Assembly (NCBI GenBank): GCA_033807775.1
Contig: CM066327.1
Span: forward strand, 76,824,795-76,888,794
Length of the DNA stretch: 64,000 nucleotides
Origin: Saussurea involucrata
Lineage: Eukaryota; Streptophyta; Magnoliopsida; Asterales; Asteraceae
Reading direction: 5' to 3'
Shown here: positions 1 to 11,773 of the stretch, piece after piece
Layout: each line of letters opens with the position of its first letter
Numbering within the stretch: the stretch's first letter is position 1
Position numbers and translations under genes: made by a program
The notes under the pieces: model-generated
What the model was told of the DNA's origin: nothing
What the model saw: only the letters and a program-made list of their open reading frames with translations
Database searches by the model: none

Positions 1-2
1 GT

Positions 3-1079
3 ACGTTTGCTTACCGGAGGATGCCATTCGATTTATGTAACGCTCCAGCAACCTTTCAGAGGTGTATGATGGCGATCTTCTCAGACATGGTGGAGCGGAC
101 GATTGAGATTTTTATGGACGATTTTTCCGTGTTCGGACCTTCAGTTGATACATGTTTGGAACACTTAGAAGCTGTCCTACAAAGATGCAAAGAGACAAGT
201 CTTGTCTTGAATTGGGAGAAGTGTCACTTCATGGTGACCGAAGGGATCGTGCTTGGTCATAAAGTGTCCAAGGATGGAATTGAAGTGGATAAGGCAAAGG
301 TGGCGGTGATCGAGAACCTTCCCTACCCGAACTCCGTCAAGGGAGTCCGAAGCTTCTTGGGGCATGCCGGGTTCTACCGGCGGTTTATTAAGGATTTTTC
401 TAAAATTACTAAACCTTTGTGTTCCTTATTACTTAAAGATGCTAAATTTGAGTTCACTGATGATTGTATATCTGCTTTTGACAGGTTAAAGAAGGAGTTA
501 ATATCTGCACCGATCCTCACGGCACCGGATTGGAGCTTACCATTTACCTTGATGTGTGATGCGAGTGACACCGTTGTTGGAGCGGTATTGGGTCAAAAGA
601 AGGATAAGCGAATGCATGTGATTTACTATGCGAGTAAGACCTTGGATGATGCTCAGCTCAATTATGCTACTACCGAGAAGGAACTGTTAGCGGTCGTCTA
701 TGCTTGCGAGAAGTTCCGGTCATATCTAGTGGGGGCCAAGGTAATTGTCTACACCGATCACTCTGCTTTAAAGCATCTAATGGCCAAGAAGGATGCTAAA
801 CCGAGACTCATCCGTTGGGTACTTCTACTCCAAGAGTTCGACTTGGAAATTCTGGATAAGAAGGGTTCCAAGAACACGGTGGCGGATCACCTCTCGAGAC
901 TTGAGGGAGGTGAGGAGCAAAAGAAAGATAAAACCATCATCAACGATTCGTTTCCGGATGAGCAGCTTTTCAAGGTTAGTGATTCTGAGCCTTGGTTCGC
1001 AGACATGGTAAATTATTTGGTGGGAGGAATAATGCCATATCAGATGAACTCCCACCAAAAGAAGATATTTCTTTTTTAG
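3..1079 (+). pseudogene. A1 pol: reverse transcriptase (partial) and RNase H
   Basis: Frame 3 is open from the window edge to a TAG at 1077-1079. The RT active-site motif reads FMDDF (about residues 31-35 from the Met at 21), a form common in Athila/Tat elements, where the usual first residue is Y. RNase H follows with the Asp of LMCDASD, the Glu of EKELLAVV and the Asp of YTDHSALKHL. The fingers and most of the palm are outside the window. The TAG falls between RNase H and integrase, and the same frame continues to 2276, so this is a single nonsense change in an otherwise open pol. The product would act in the cytoplasmic particle, copying the element RNA into DNA. Confidence 0.9.
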
Positions 1080-2276
1080 GCCAAGAGGTATTATTGGGAC
1101 GATCCGTATTTGTATAAGTCATGTGCTGACGGAATGATCCGGAGATGTGTCTCGGACAAAGAGAAGGCCGATATTCTAAACCACTGTCATACCTTAGAAT
1201 GTGGGGGCCACTTTACCCCCGATAGAACAGTGGCAAAGATTCTTCAATCAGGTTTCTTTTGGCCGTCTATGTTCAAAGAAACTCGCGAATTCATCTCTAA
1301 GTGTGATCGGTGCCAAAGAACGGGGAACATGACCAAGAGGGATGAGATACCAATGCAGATTTTCATGGAAGTCGAACTCTTCGACGTGTGGGGCATAGAT
1401 TTCATGGGACCATTCCCAAACTCACACCGAAATGAGTATATCTTAGTGGCGGTGGACTACGTGTCAAAGTGGGTGGAAGCGATCGCGACTCCTACAAATG
1501 ATTCCAAAGTAGTGATTAATTTCCTACGGAAGAATATCTTTGCGAGATTTGGAGTTCCGAGAGTACTGATCAGCGATGGTGGGAGTCACTTCTGTAATCG
1601 TTATCTAGAAGCAGTTTTAAAGAAGTACTCGGTAAATCATAAAGTCACTACACCATACCACCCACAAGCCAACGGCCTAGCAGAAGTTTCCAATAGAGAG
1701 TTGAAGCAGATTTTGGAAAAGACAGTGAACTCATCACGGAAGGATTGGTCGTTGAAGTTAGACGACGCATTGTGGGCATATCGGACGGCATACAAGACCC
1801 CGATTGGCACCACACCATACCGACTTGTGTTTGGGAAATCATGCCATCTACCAGTGGAACTCGAGTGTAGAGCATTTTGGGCGATCAAGAAACTGAACAT
1901 GGAGTTAGATGCAGCCGGGAAGAAGAGACTACTGCAACTGTGTGAATTAGAGGAACTCCGACTGGATGCATTCGAGAACGCGGCCATTTACAAAGAGCGG
2001 ACCAAGAAATTCCAAGACCAGCGAATTCGTGAAAAGGTACTTGTTCTAGGTATGAGTGTTTTATTATTTAACTCACGTCTTCGTTTATTTCCTGGAAAGT
2101 TGAAGTCTAAGTGGTCCGGACCGTTCACCGTCAAGGAGGTATACCCGTATGGAACAGTGGAGCTACAAGTAAAAGACGGGGCGACTTTCAAAGTGAACGG
2201 CCAGCGGGTGAAGCCGTATTATGGAGGAGAGACGGTGGTATCTGAAACTATGTACTTGGATGAACCGAAGGAGTAA
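1080..2276 (+). pseudogene. A1 pol: integrase
   Basis: This is the same frame as the RT-RNase H segment, resuming directly after the stop at 1077-1079. It holds an HHCC zinc domain (His at HTLECGGH, then CDRC) and the core residues Asp in WGIDFMGPF, Asp in ISDGGSHF and Glu in NGLAEVSNRE. The C-terminal part has LLFNSRLRLFPGKLKSKWSGPF followed by a short beta-rich end. Integrase joins the element DNA to the host chromosome. All catalytic residues look intact, so the copy is damaged only by the upstream nonsense codon. The same C-terminal block reappears fused to gag-protease in A2. Confidence 0.9.
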
Positions 2277-2409
2277 TCGGAAGGAAGGTCGAGCCACGAC
2301 CGAAACCAAGGCGCTGGGTGGGAGGCAACCCACCAAGGTTTGTTCCGTTTTAAATTTCGTTTAGTGTGTTTTTATTTACAAAAAAAAATTGGAAAAGTTA
2401 AAAAGTGAA

Positions 2410-2635
2410 ACAGAGGCTTACGCGGTATGTCCCGCGGTTTCCAAACCGCGTGTAAAACCGCGGGGTCGTCTGGATGGTTTTATGAACAGAGGGTTACGCG
2501 GGATTAGACGCGGCTTCCAAACCGCTCAACAAACCGCGGGGCTCTCTGAGGTAATTTTCGAACAGATCGTTACGCGGTATACTGTGCGGTTTCCAAACCG
2601 CGTGGAAAACCGCGCGTGCCCTCTGAGCGATTAGG
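2410..2635. repeat. Tandem repeat built on a CGCGGTTTCCAAACCGCG dyad
   Basis: About three copies of a roughly 75-bp unit lie just after pol. Each holds a 'gttacgcg' start, a near-perfect inverted repeat around 'tttccaaa', a second 'aaccgcg' and a 'ctctgag/gtctgga' end. A related unit occurs once inside the 3' LTR at about 6705-6765, where it is followed by the same 'ccctctgga' word. Sharing between the LTR and the region ahead of the third ORF suggests a common regulatory element; this is inference. Confidence 0.75.
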
Positions 2636-3647
2636 GTTAGCTTTTTGTCTTTGGTGTGCAGTCTTTTTCCCCTTTTGTCATTTCAATTGTTTTCTTTTCA
2701 TTTCTTTTTCTTTATTCTTCTTTTTCCTGCAACTCTCTCCCTCTCTCTTCTCGAAACTACTCTCTCTCTCTTTTCTCGAACTCTCTCTCCCCTCACGATT
2801 TTATCTCCATCTCCATCGATTTCAAAAGCTCTCTCCACCATTTTCAGTGTTTGCTTCTCCATCATTCAAGACCCACGGTATGTAACTTTTCATATTTAAA
2901 TTTTGGTCTTTATTTGTGATGATGTGGTGTAGGTATGTCTTATTTTTCTCATTTGTTGCTTCCAAATGCTTTAATGTTACTTTCCCATTATCTAGATTTC
3001 TCACAAAAATGTTGCTTGTGATGTTCTATACTCAGATTCTACTTACATGCTCATTGTATGTTCATATGATGATTTTATACTTCTATGCAACTGGGTATGT
3101 GATTTTTGTGAGGATATATGCTTAAAATCCGGGATGGGAACTTTTTGGGAAGTAAAAATGGGGATAAATATGGTAGGATCTGTGGTTTTTGTGGAATTGT
3201 CCCATTTTTGTGCATAAATAGTAAAATGGGGATTTCTTGGTAACATGAAGTCCCTACTTTATTTTTGTGGGTCTATATTTTTGGTGCAAGCATAGCCAAA
3301 CCTAAGTTTCACTTAGGTTTGGGGTCGTCATGTTATCCTTCACTGGGGCAAATCAGTGAAGAATTTTAGATGTATGCACTAGGGAATTTTGTGGTGACGG
3401 TGGTCCATATGCATGAGCTAAACAATATTTTATTAATAATCTGCATGCATGGGAATTGTGAGTTTTTATCTGTACGTACAGGAAAAGGAAAGGAGATGCA
3501 ACAAACCAAAGTTTCACTTAGGTTTTGGGTGCCTTCTTTTTCCACTTTCACACACTCACGTTTGACCCTTTGCAAACCTCAGTTTTACCGAGGTTTGGGG
3601 TGGCTATGAGCGCGTTAACTCATTTGAGTTCATTTACTTGTGCAGAT
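2636..3647 (+). other. A1 third-ORF leader with a spliceosomal intron
   Basis: A CT-rich leader (about 2690-2870) precedes a good 5' splice site, CACG/GTATGT at 2877/2878. A T-rich tract and TTGTGCAG end the intron at 3645. The first ATG after the acceptor, 3648-3650, opens the third ORF directly. Overlapping open frames in the CT-rich part look like composition artefacts. Athila third ORFs are known to be made from spliced RNA, and this layout fits that. Confidence 0.6.
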
Positions 3648-4892
3648 ATGAGGACCCATCCGAGCACCTACTTATCATTTTCGGACTATGAGCGAATTCA
3701 TCCGAACAACCGGAGGGCGATGTTCGATCACGAGAACCCCGATAAAAATGTGTGCCACGAGCAGATGAGGTTGAACGAATGCACTCCCTTCGGGGAACGA
3801 GGCATCAGACTGGCGAACCTACCGGCCGGATCACGAGTGCCGGAGATCATACAGCAACAATCATGGGAGGGATTCATTCGAACTTCCCCCATGTATTGCG
3901 TTGAAACAGTGAAATATTTTTATGCTTTTATGATCCCGGCAGTATACCACGACCGATGCGTGGTAAAGATGGGTGATAGGGAGGTCCGGATCTCTCCGGC
4001 CGACATCGATGCATACTTCCACGCCCCCCGCCGGGCCGAGCTGAGCGCCACCTACGGTCTATCTCCGAACCAAGCATTACGGGAGCAATTGAGCCCAATT
4101 ATCGCCGCCTCTCTAAGGCGGAACGAACACACGGGGTGGAACAAGATGGACCAACACATATTAAAAAGCGAGATGCACACGGATATTGCGTTCCTCATGC
4201 TGTTTGTCAAGGCTTCCCTAAAGCCCTATTCGCACAATACCACCGCCGACAGCCAAGTGGCGGAACTCTTATACTCCCTGCACAACAATCTGCCGATGGA
4301 CATCGGCCACATCATCTGGATGGAGATACTAGATGCCGGTATGACCCTCAAAGGTATTTTACCGTTTCCTTGTTTGATAACTCATTTTTGTAGGGAAGCC
4401 GGTGTCCCAATAGGACACCTCACCGCGTCGAAGAAGGACTTCACAAAGACCCAATACAAGCACCAAGTTACGGCGGCGAGGAAGTTAGAAGAGAGGAGGC
4501 GAGCAGACCCAAATTTTCAGATGCGGCGTCTTGCCGAGCCGGTCCATATGTCGTCCGAGAGCGCATCGGATAGTGATCCCGATTTTGACCCGGAGGCACC
4601 ACCAGCGGAGGAAGCGGTGCACGGCGGCGACACGCCTCCTTACATGCGCCGATTTATGGATAGCATGACGACACAAGTTAGCTGGATAAATGCGCACGTG
4701 GATCTTGGGTTCCGCAACTTGAACCTGCGTATGGACGGCTATGACACCCGTTTGGATGGCTTTGACTCCCGCCTCGCCCAAGCTGGATTTCCAGCCCCAC
4801 CAGCACCACAAGCACCGCCAACGCAGCCACAGGATCGGAGGAGAGTTAGAGGTCGGCGAGAGGGGGGCGTATCATCATCTTCCCGCCAGTAG
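3648..4892 (+). CDS. A1 third ORF (env-like / putative plant transposon protein)
   Basis: This is an intact 414-aa frame in the place where Athila elements carry their third ORF. The Met at 3648 is chosen because it follows the intron acceptor by two bases; an in-frame Met at 3525 lies inside the intron. The central part has the family's features: NPFV-like beginnings are absent here, but FIRTSPMYCVETVKYFYAFM, a charged DREVRISPADIDAYF segment, the conserved GILPFPCLITHFCREAGVP block (about residues 235-253) and an acidic Ser/Asp stretch (SESASDSDPDFDPE) are present. The tail is Pro/Gln rich and ends RGRREGGVSSSSRQ. No signal peptide or clear transmembrane helix is visible, so 'env-like' refers to position only. 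Its function is unknown. Confidence 0.8.
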   Translation: MRTHPSTYLSFSDYERIHPNNRRAMFDHENPDKNVCHEQMRLNECTPFGERGIRLANLPAGSRVPEIIQQQSWEGFIRTSPMYCVETVKYFYAFMIPAVYHDRCVVKMGDREVRISPADIDAYFHAPRRAELSATYGLSPNQALREQLSPIIAASLRRNEHTGWNKMDQHILKSEMHTDIAFLMLFVKASLKPYSHNTTADSQVAELLYSLHNNLPMDIGHIIWMEILDAGMTLKGILPFPCLITHFCREAGVPIGHLTASKKDFTKTQYKHQVTAARKLEERRRADPNFQMRRLAEPVHMSSESASDSDPDFDPEAPPAEEAVHGGDTPPYMRRFMDSMTTQVSWINAHVDLGFRNLNLRMDGYDTRLDGFDSRLAQAGFPAPPAPQAPPTQPQDRRRVRGRREGGVSSSSRQ

Positions 4893-6452
4893 ATGGGTTT
4901 GTTTTCATGATCTCTTTTGATTTGTTATGTTCTTGATGATTCTGTACTGTTTTTATTTGTTTCTGTCGGATGACTGTAATAATAACACACAACAATATTA
5001 TCGCACTATGTATCACTTATCTGCACATTGGGGACAATGTGTGGGTAAGGTTTGGGTTGCCAATCGGGCCCCCGTTAATGCACGTTGATGTCCCATACTT
5101 AAGAATGGTTAGATCATGGTAGCCAATACTTTCTTGTTTTGAATGATTGAGAGCAACCATTGTGGGGAGAACTTTGTGACTGAAACGTGACCATTAGGGA
5201 AGGACCGGGAAAAGGCATGACTAGGGACATTAGTGGAGACCACCCAAGAGCGAGATTTGAGCCTAAAAGACGTTTTTCATTTCGAGGGATTTAAACACGA
5301 AAATCATATACACTTTTTTGAATTCCTTGTCGTGATTATAGAGTGATCTCGCTATAATATCGCATTGAGTAGCAAAGACGGCCATCGGGATATTGGGTAG
5401 GGGTATAGTAGACCATATCGTGTGGACCTTGAGAGATGATTCCAGGCATTGTGTGTATGTTTAAACCATCTTTAGCTATCGTGCCTTTTAACCCATTATG
5501 TGTGTATCCACAACCCAATTTTGTAGCCAAACACTCACCTTGTTCGTTTCTAAACCCACCTTTGAACCCGAACCAAAAGCCTTAGCCAACCCTTATCCGA
5601 AAGTGTATCGATCAGAAGCAGTAATGAACAACCGAAAATAGAGCAGAAAAGAAAAGTACAGGCCAGTCATGAGAATAAAGTGGGTCAATGAAACCCAAGA
5701 AAAAAGAAAAGAGGGCCAATGCTGCCCAGTCAATTAAAGAGGACCAAAAAAAATATTACAGTTAGCTAGATAGTAGTACAACAGTTAAATATGAGAGTCA
5801 AAGCGACTCCGGTAGTGACAAAGAGGGCCAAATGATAGAATGTGAAGCAAGAAAGTTCAAAGTTGCTCATGATTGACACACCGAGGATTGTTGAACCTCT
5901 TACCCTTCGTTTCTCAGCCATAACCTTAGCCCCGTTACAACCCTTGTAAAGACCTGGATGATCTTTTGGAAAATGTGATTAGAGTATACGACTATCTTTA
6001 CCAATATTCCCTGTCTTGCTACTTGATTCCCTTCTGAGATCAACTTTTTGGACATTTGTGCGTCTTTCATTAGAGTTGTCATGAAATTTTCGAGTATTCT
6101 TGCACATAACTTCCTTATACATGACAACATGTGCGAAAACCTAGGTTCGAGTGAAATGAGAGTATCCCGTGAGGTAGGGTCGAGGCGAAATGTTTTCCCT
6201 AGTATGTTTGGACCTAGTACAACCTTAATGTAATCGGAGCAGTCATGAGTTCAACTCACAATGGAAGGCCATAGATCAAACATAATAAGAATGAGGCTAG
6301 GATGAGATAAGCATTCGCGAGTATGGGAAATCACCAGTGCATAACGTGGTACCGATTGAGAGTTGTGTTGTTATTATTTCATGGATATATGCTTAATTTC
6401 TATTTTTATCGCTAATTTGCTTGAGGACATGCAACGCTCGGTTTGGGGTTGT
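4893..6452 (+). other. A1 3' untranslated region and polypurine tract
   Basis: About 1.5 kb lie between the third ORF and the LTR with no credible gene. It includes an A/G-rich stretch (about 5630-5850) and ends with the plus-strand primer cggtttggggttgt directly before the LTR (about 6440-6452). Confidence 0.7.
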
Positions 6453-7732
6453 TGATAACGCCACTTTTTGGCGTTATTTTCAGTCCATAAACCAATGAGA
6501 TTGGCTTGTAATTAAGCAAAAAGGCGTGTTTTTATGGTTTATCTAGTGAATCGTGCAGGTTATCCAAAATAAGACAAGCATCGAGAAAAGAAGCGAAAAA
6601 GAGCTAAAAGAGAGCCAAAACGAAGCCCAATGGAATTCCGAGATCCAAGCCCAAGACCCGTACCCAGATCCGTGAACCAAACCTGACCCAGAATAAAAAA
6701 GAAGACGCGCGGCTTTCCACGCGGTTTACAAACCGCGGGCAAACCCGGGTAACCCTCTGGACGATTTTCTATACTTTGGCGTTTAGCGGATTTAGGTCAT
6801 TATCACGACACGTGCGACGGTAGGCTGCGGAGGGGCGATTTTCAGAGCATTTTCACATACTTTTGAGCCACGAGAGAGGATTGATTGAAGACAGTTCACC
6901 ACGCGAGGTGGATCAGAGCCGAGAGAGAAGGGATTAATCGTACATTCTTCACAGTTATCACGATTACCATGATTTCACATACCACTTTATACCCTTTTTC
7001 TAGTGTTTTTATCCACCCCAACATGAACTAATCTTTAAATGTTGGGGGTTGGAACAACTATGGATTTTAAGATGGATGACGTGTAACCGAATGATTGTTT
7101 TTATTGATTTAATCTATGAAGCATTTGAATTCAGCTTTTCATTATCAATTGTAGTTTGATCACCTCCAATTGACTTTTACGGTTTTTGATTAAGTTTGAG
7201 AAAATTGATTAAAAGCTAGATCAAGTAATCAAGTGCCGGAAAGAAGATCCGGGTAGAGATATACGAATCACTTTCTGCTCGGAATAGTTTGACTTAATGT
7301 ATTTCAAAACCCTGGGTGTAGATCGAGAGATAACACCTACAGTCTTGAAATAAGATCTGTTATTGCTTGAAAAAGAATAACAGTAACATTTATAAACTAG
7401 GGTTCATAGAGAGAGTCGATAATAATTATTGTTCGGGTATTCGTTCATCAGTAGTATTTCCATAGGAAGTCCAACCCTTAACCTTTTCTCTACCAAAGTT
7501 CTTTCAAAACCTTCTGTCAAGCGATTCTAGTAGTATTTAGTTCTTATTTAGTTTTTAAATCAAGTTATAAACCACAACTCAAAATATCGATCGTTCAGTT
7601 AATAGCAATTGTAGTCATTGTGATACTTAGTTCCTAGTTCCCTGTGTTCGATACTCGTACTTTCAGTACTATTACTTGACTTCGACCCGTACACTTGCGG
7701 TTAGATTTAGGGGGGTGTTAACCCGCCTATCA
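6453..7732 (+). repeat. A1 3' LTR
   Basis: The 1280-bp LTR starts TGATAACG after the polypurine tract and ends CCTATCA before aaagt. Near its 5' end it has a dyad, 'aacgccactttttggcgtt'. At about 6705-6765 it carries one unit of the CCGCG-type repeat seen at 2410-2635. The 5' partner is outside the window, so age cannot be judged. Confidence 0.85.
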
Positions 7733-9082
7733 AAAGTCACATCAACTAACTTCACATTGCTCCTCGAATCATAGTTAGTTTAATAAGCCTACGACTCCAA
7801 ACCAACTATCAAGTCCGACCAGACCAGTCTACTTAATACAATCAATCATGCTTATCGCCACTCCAAATGGCCAATGCTAAAGTCGTCAACCTCTTCTAAC
7901 GGCTACTCACTTAGAACTCCTTTACTACTGTTTGGGCAAAATTTCACCAGTCTCGATCACGACGAAGGTAAGGAAAACACCTATTCCTTTTTCTTATAAC
8001 GAAGGTAAAATCATAGTACTTTCTCTCACGATTAAAGATAAAATCTAAAGTCTTTTACCTCACAACACTCGACCTCGACGTCGCCTAGTTCACACGACCG
8101 TCACATAAAACCATGCGACCTTGACCGACTAACACGCTATACGACTGTTATGTTTGTTCAATGTTTAATGCAGGAGTCAACACCATTAATGGACAACGGC
8201 TATAACCGTCGAAGTCAGTTAAGAACATCTAATCCCGCATTAAAGACATCGACCGTTACGACAGTTACCAATGTCCTTAATGATCCAATTAAAGTGCCCG
8301 AAGACTATAAATATCAAGGAGAATCGTCATTTCAGGGGGGGGGGGAACACAAATACAACATAGAACATCAGACACAAGCACTCGAACTCTGAAGAACATT
8401 TGAAGCACATAAATCTCTCACAGAAGAATCGCTCTCGACGCACGACATCAGCACACGACACTTCACTTTTACACATGACGCACACTGTTTTACAATAGAA
8501 AACACTTGTTACTTTACATTTTCGAAGTCTTTCCTTCATTTGTATTGTAATCTCTATACGATCGACACCGGAAACACAAGGACATCGCCCCTGTCTGGCG
8601 ACCATAGTGCAGCGACGACTTCTACAGTCGTCCACGGGTTTTTTTCCTCGTTGAGGTTTTTCCCGCGTCACCAAAATCTCTGTCTCATTTATATTTTCGT
8701 CTTTGTCGCACGCTTTTGTCGAATGATTCCTTTCTTTAGTTGTTAAAGTCCACATCGACCTTAAGTTGTACTTTGGTGCGATTTTTGGCATTAACAACTA
8801 CCCCAACGGTTATCACGCTAGAGTTGTTCAAGTAATCTCATGTAACTGGTAAGTTCACCATAACAATGGCCAGGTACAATTATGAACGTACCGTACATGA
8901 TCATCTTTGCTCCTCTCGACGTGACTCCTCGTTTCTAGTGATCCCAACAACTTCTGAATATCCTATCTTAGAGTGCCTAATGGTGCAATCTCGTTCTTAT
9001 TTACTTAAAGCTACGCTAGTTTGAGTCTAGGTATCCAACAATTAACACCTAATTCTCTCAAACTTAAGCTCTGATACCAACT
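7733..9082 (-). other. G1: 5' leader of a minus-strand gypsy element, with primer binding site
   Basis: On the minus strand the long G1 LTR ends at 9083. Three bases later comes TGGTATCAGAGC (9079-9068), the standard primer site for initiator tRNA-Met. The leader then runs left to the A1 insertion at 7732. A solo Tat LTR interrupts it at 7929-8796. No ORF is visible, so gag must lie beyond the A1 insertion, outside the window. Confidence 0.7.
7929..8796 (+). repeat. Solo LTR of a Tat-type gypsy element
   Basis: This 868-bp sequence runs from TGTTTGGGC to GGCATTAACA and is related to the T1 and T2 LTRs. It is flanked by a perfect 5-bp duplication, actac (7924-7928 and 8797-8801). No internal sequence remains, as expected after recombination between two LTRs. 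A TATAAATA box is at 8306-8313 and an 11-G run at about 8335. A 156-codon frame lies antisense through it. Confidence 0.9.
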
Positions 9083-9870
9083 TGTAACACCCTCAAAATT
9101 GGAATGAGCAACTAACCTTAATTTCAATAAATTAAACTAAAAGATGATAAAATTACTTCTACATATCATCCTTGAAAATACCTCAATTTTGAACTTCACA
9201 AATTAAACAGCTAACAACTCTAGGCGGGTGTTACTTAACCCAAATAAAAGTTGCTAATCCAAAAAGTGCGGAAAACTTCGCTAAGCATCTCACTTCCCGT
9301 GCACTCTACCAGCACTCATCACCTCGCAGTATACCTAAAGTTATTCCCAACCTGAACCTGTTGCACATGCCGACAAATAAAAAGGTTTAGCTAACGCCTA
9401 GTGAGTTCAAGAGTTTATATCAAGAGCAAATCATTTGATAAATCGACAGCTTCAACTTAAATAAATGATTTTCAAAAATGGTTTGTATAAAAGACATCGA
9501 CAACCCATTTTCCAAACGCATACAGTTTCTGAGAGGAAAGCTTCCAATGAAAATCGTTTCTCTACAAAGGACTCAAATCCAAAACTCACATCAAGAGTTA
9601 ATTAATAATAATTTCTCAAATAATCGCCACTGCGAATAAAACTCCAGCAGTTAAAACATCCAATAAGAATGTAACATAAATCTGTCCATCAATCATGGAA
9701 AACAATCCATATGCATGTAACATTACCTCAACACTGTGAATATATAAAATACCCGAAATCCACACCTTCGGTGACGGGGGAGACCCGATCTCATCGAATG
9801 TGGCAAACACATAAATTAAACCACGATTAAATAAATGCAAGTAAGCTTCTTGGATGTGGAAAACATATGA

Positions 9871-10062
9871 CATCAACCATACTAGGTCTTTAGTCAATCC
9901 TCGGCATCAATCATACTAGGTGTTTAGTCCATCTTAGACATCAACCATACTAGGTCTTTAGTCCATTTTCAGCATCAACCATACTAGGTCTTTAGCCCTT
10001 CTTAGACATCAACCATACTAGGTCTTTAGTCCAAGCCATCAAGTTCAATCCTACTGGATCTT
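9871..10062. repeat. Tandem repeat of about 36 bp in the G1 LTR
   Basis: Five clear copies and one decayed copy of a unit around 'catcaaccatactaggtctt' plus 'tagtcc' are present. They are direct repeats without unique spacers, so they form an LTR minisatellite. Confidence 0.85.
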
Positions 10063-11013
10063 TACCTTGGGAAAACCCACCATCCGAAACAAGCTTACTC
10101 GACTTAAATATAAATACATGACCCCAAAAGAATAACTAATGCATTCAAATCACGTAAACCTCAAATATGATGCAACTCATGCAATGCAAACCCCAAGCCA
10201 CGTCGAGCTTATTAAAACCGGGCGAATGCCATCAAGACTCAACCGAGTCCAAAACTGAACCCTCTGCTCAAAAGATCTAATGATCATTTATCAACATCAG
10301 TTCATATAAATGAAAATGCATCTATATGTATACGTATGTGCAACTCTTCCATAACTCAACAATGCATATAATTCACCGAGGTTCATTAGTCCCAAAGGTA
10401 TTAAGAACACGAAAACATCGAACGGTCTTCACACATAAGACCAACACTCAAACCGGCACATATATAAAATGCACTTAAGCGTATAACACATCCAAGACTC
10501 CACCTCGAGTCTCTAAAATCGGCAAACACTCAAAAGACTCATTTGAGTATGAGTCAAGCCTTTAAGGTCAAAATAAACGTTTGGTTAAATACGTTTCACT
10601 CACACGGTTACGTAAACCAAAATGCGTTATTACCCAAAATCTTTACCTTTTAATTCCTCAATTGGCCATCGGCCCCAAAATAAATGTTTACAACTCTCAA
10701 CACATTCACATGGTCGGATTTACCCAACTCCCCAACCCACACATTCACACTTTAAAATACGCCACATCGTTGTTATCACATAATCACAAAACACTAAAAG
10801 TGTATTTTGACCCAATCCTCTTTACTTATACAATAAATTAACAAAACCTCTTTTACTCGTGATTTATTCATCAATCACTCAAAATCCCCAATTATGGGTG
10901 TTTTACAGGATATGTAGAATTTAACACTTTGATTAAATCAAAACCCACCAAATAACTCAACAAAAGATAATTTCACATAAAGCACACAAGTACTTAAAAA
11001 AAACACATATTTT

Positions 11014-11741
11014 TGTTGGTGATTTTAGTGAAATCATCATGTTCATTTTATGTAATTGGATTCACAAAGATAATAATGGGGTTGTTAGCTAAGCTATAAC
11101 ATGAGTTAGGAGGTGTGGAGTGCACACTCGTGTAAGCTAACTAGAACCCATGATTATTGGACGGTTAAAATCGACAAGTTACAAAGTGGTTTCATGAGCT
11201 GGGTGTCGGGGCCAGTACTGGCGCCAGTTAGCTAGCGTCAAGACTGGCGCCAGGCTCTGGAAAGTTACCCGCGCCCTTTGTGGCACCAGTTGGCTAGCGC
11301 CAAGTCTGGCGCCAAGCTCTAGAATGTTACCCGCGCCCTTTGTGGCGCCAGTTGTCTAGCGCAGAAAGTAGCGCCAGTTGTCTAGCGCGGAAAGTAGCGC
11401 CAGTTGTCTAGCGTGGAAAGTAGCACCGACGTCTGGACTGGTCTTTCACGTTTGTAACTGCCGTCAATAATTCCACAATCAATCTCATTAAATGAGAGAT
11501 TATTATCTGTATTCAAAATAGGTCGGTTACGATTCTCTAAAGGTGTATAAGTATGAATCGATTTCTGCCTTAATCGAGACATTGAAAAATAGAGATTATC
11601 CTCGAGAGAATTTCGTGATACCCTGGCAGTATAGGGTCGAAATATCTCTTATGGAAAGCGAGCTCTCACGCGATCTCTGTCTTTTATCCAAGTTCCATAC
11701 ACTCAATCTCTCCCATGGATTTTCCCCGAAATCCCCCAACA
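11014..11741 (+). repeat. Tork copia 5' LTR
   Basis: This is 728 bp, longer than the 3' LTR (675 bp). The extra length comes from additional units 'gcgccagttgtctagcgc' near 11345-11420. Otherwise the two LTRs are closely similar. No initiator tRNA-Met primer site follows; the sequence after the LTR is aatcgtaagaga, and I could not assign the primer. Confidence 0.9.
11216..11425. repeat. GGCGCCAG-rich array in the Tork LTR
   Basis: Repeated 'ctggcgccag' palindromes alternate with 'ttggctagcgcc' and 'ttgtctagcgcgg' words, making GC-rich dyads in an otherwise AT-rich LTR. The 3' LTR has a shorter version at about 16090-16265, so copy number changed after insertion. Confidence 0.8.
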
Positions 11742-11773
11742 ATCGTAAGAGATATTTGTCTTCGTGAAGAGAG

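Larger units (their letters stand above)
1..7732 (+). mobile_element. A1: Athila-type Ty3/gypsy element, 5' part outside window
   Basis: The visible order is RT (C-terminal part), RNase H, integrase, a spliced leader, a third (env-like) ORF, a long 3' UTR, a polypurine tract and a 3' LTR. This is the Athila arrangement. The LTR begins TGATAACG and ends CCTATCA, the terminal pair also found in A2 further right. The 5-bp flank after the LTR is aaagt; the matching left copy would lie outside the window. The element is inserted in the leader of the minus-strand gypsy element G1. Confidence 0.9.

Noticed and set aside
2616..2919. Three overlapping Ser/Phe/Leu-rich open frames
   Set aside because: They lie in a CT-rich untranslated leader ending at a splice site; composition explains them.
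3648..4892. True viral envelope protein
   Set aside because: No signal peptide, membrane helix or cleavage site is visible; 'env-like' describes position only.
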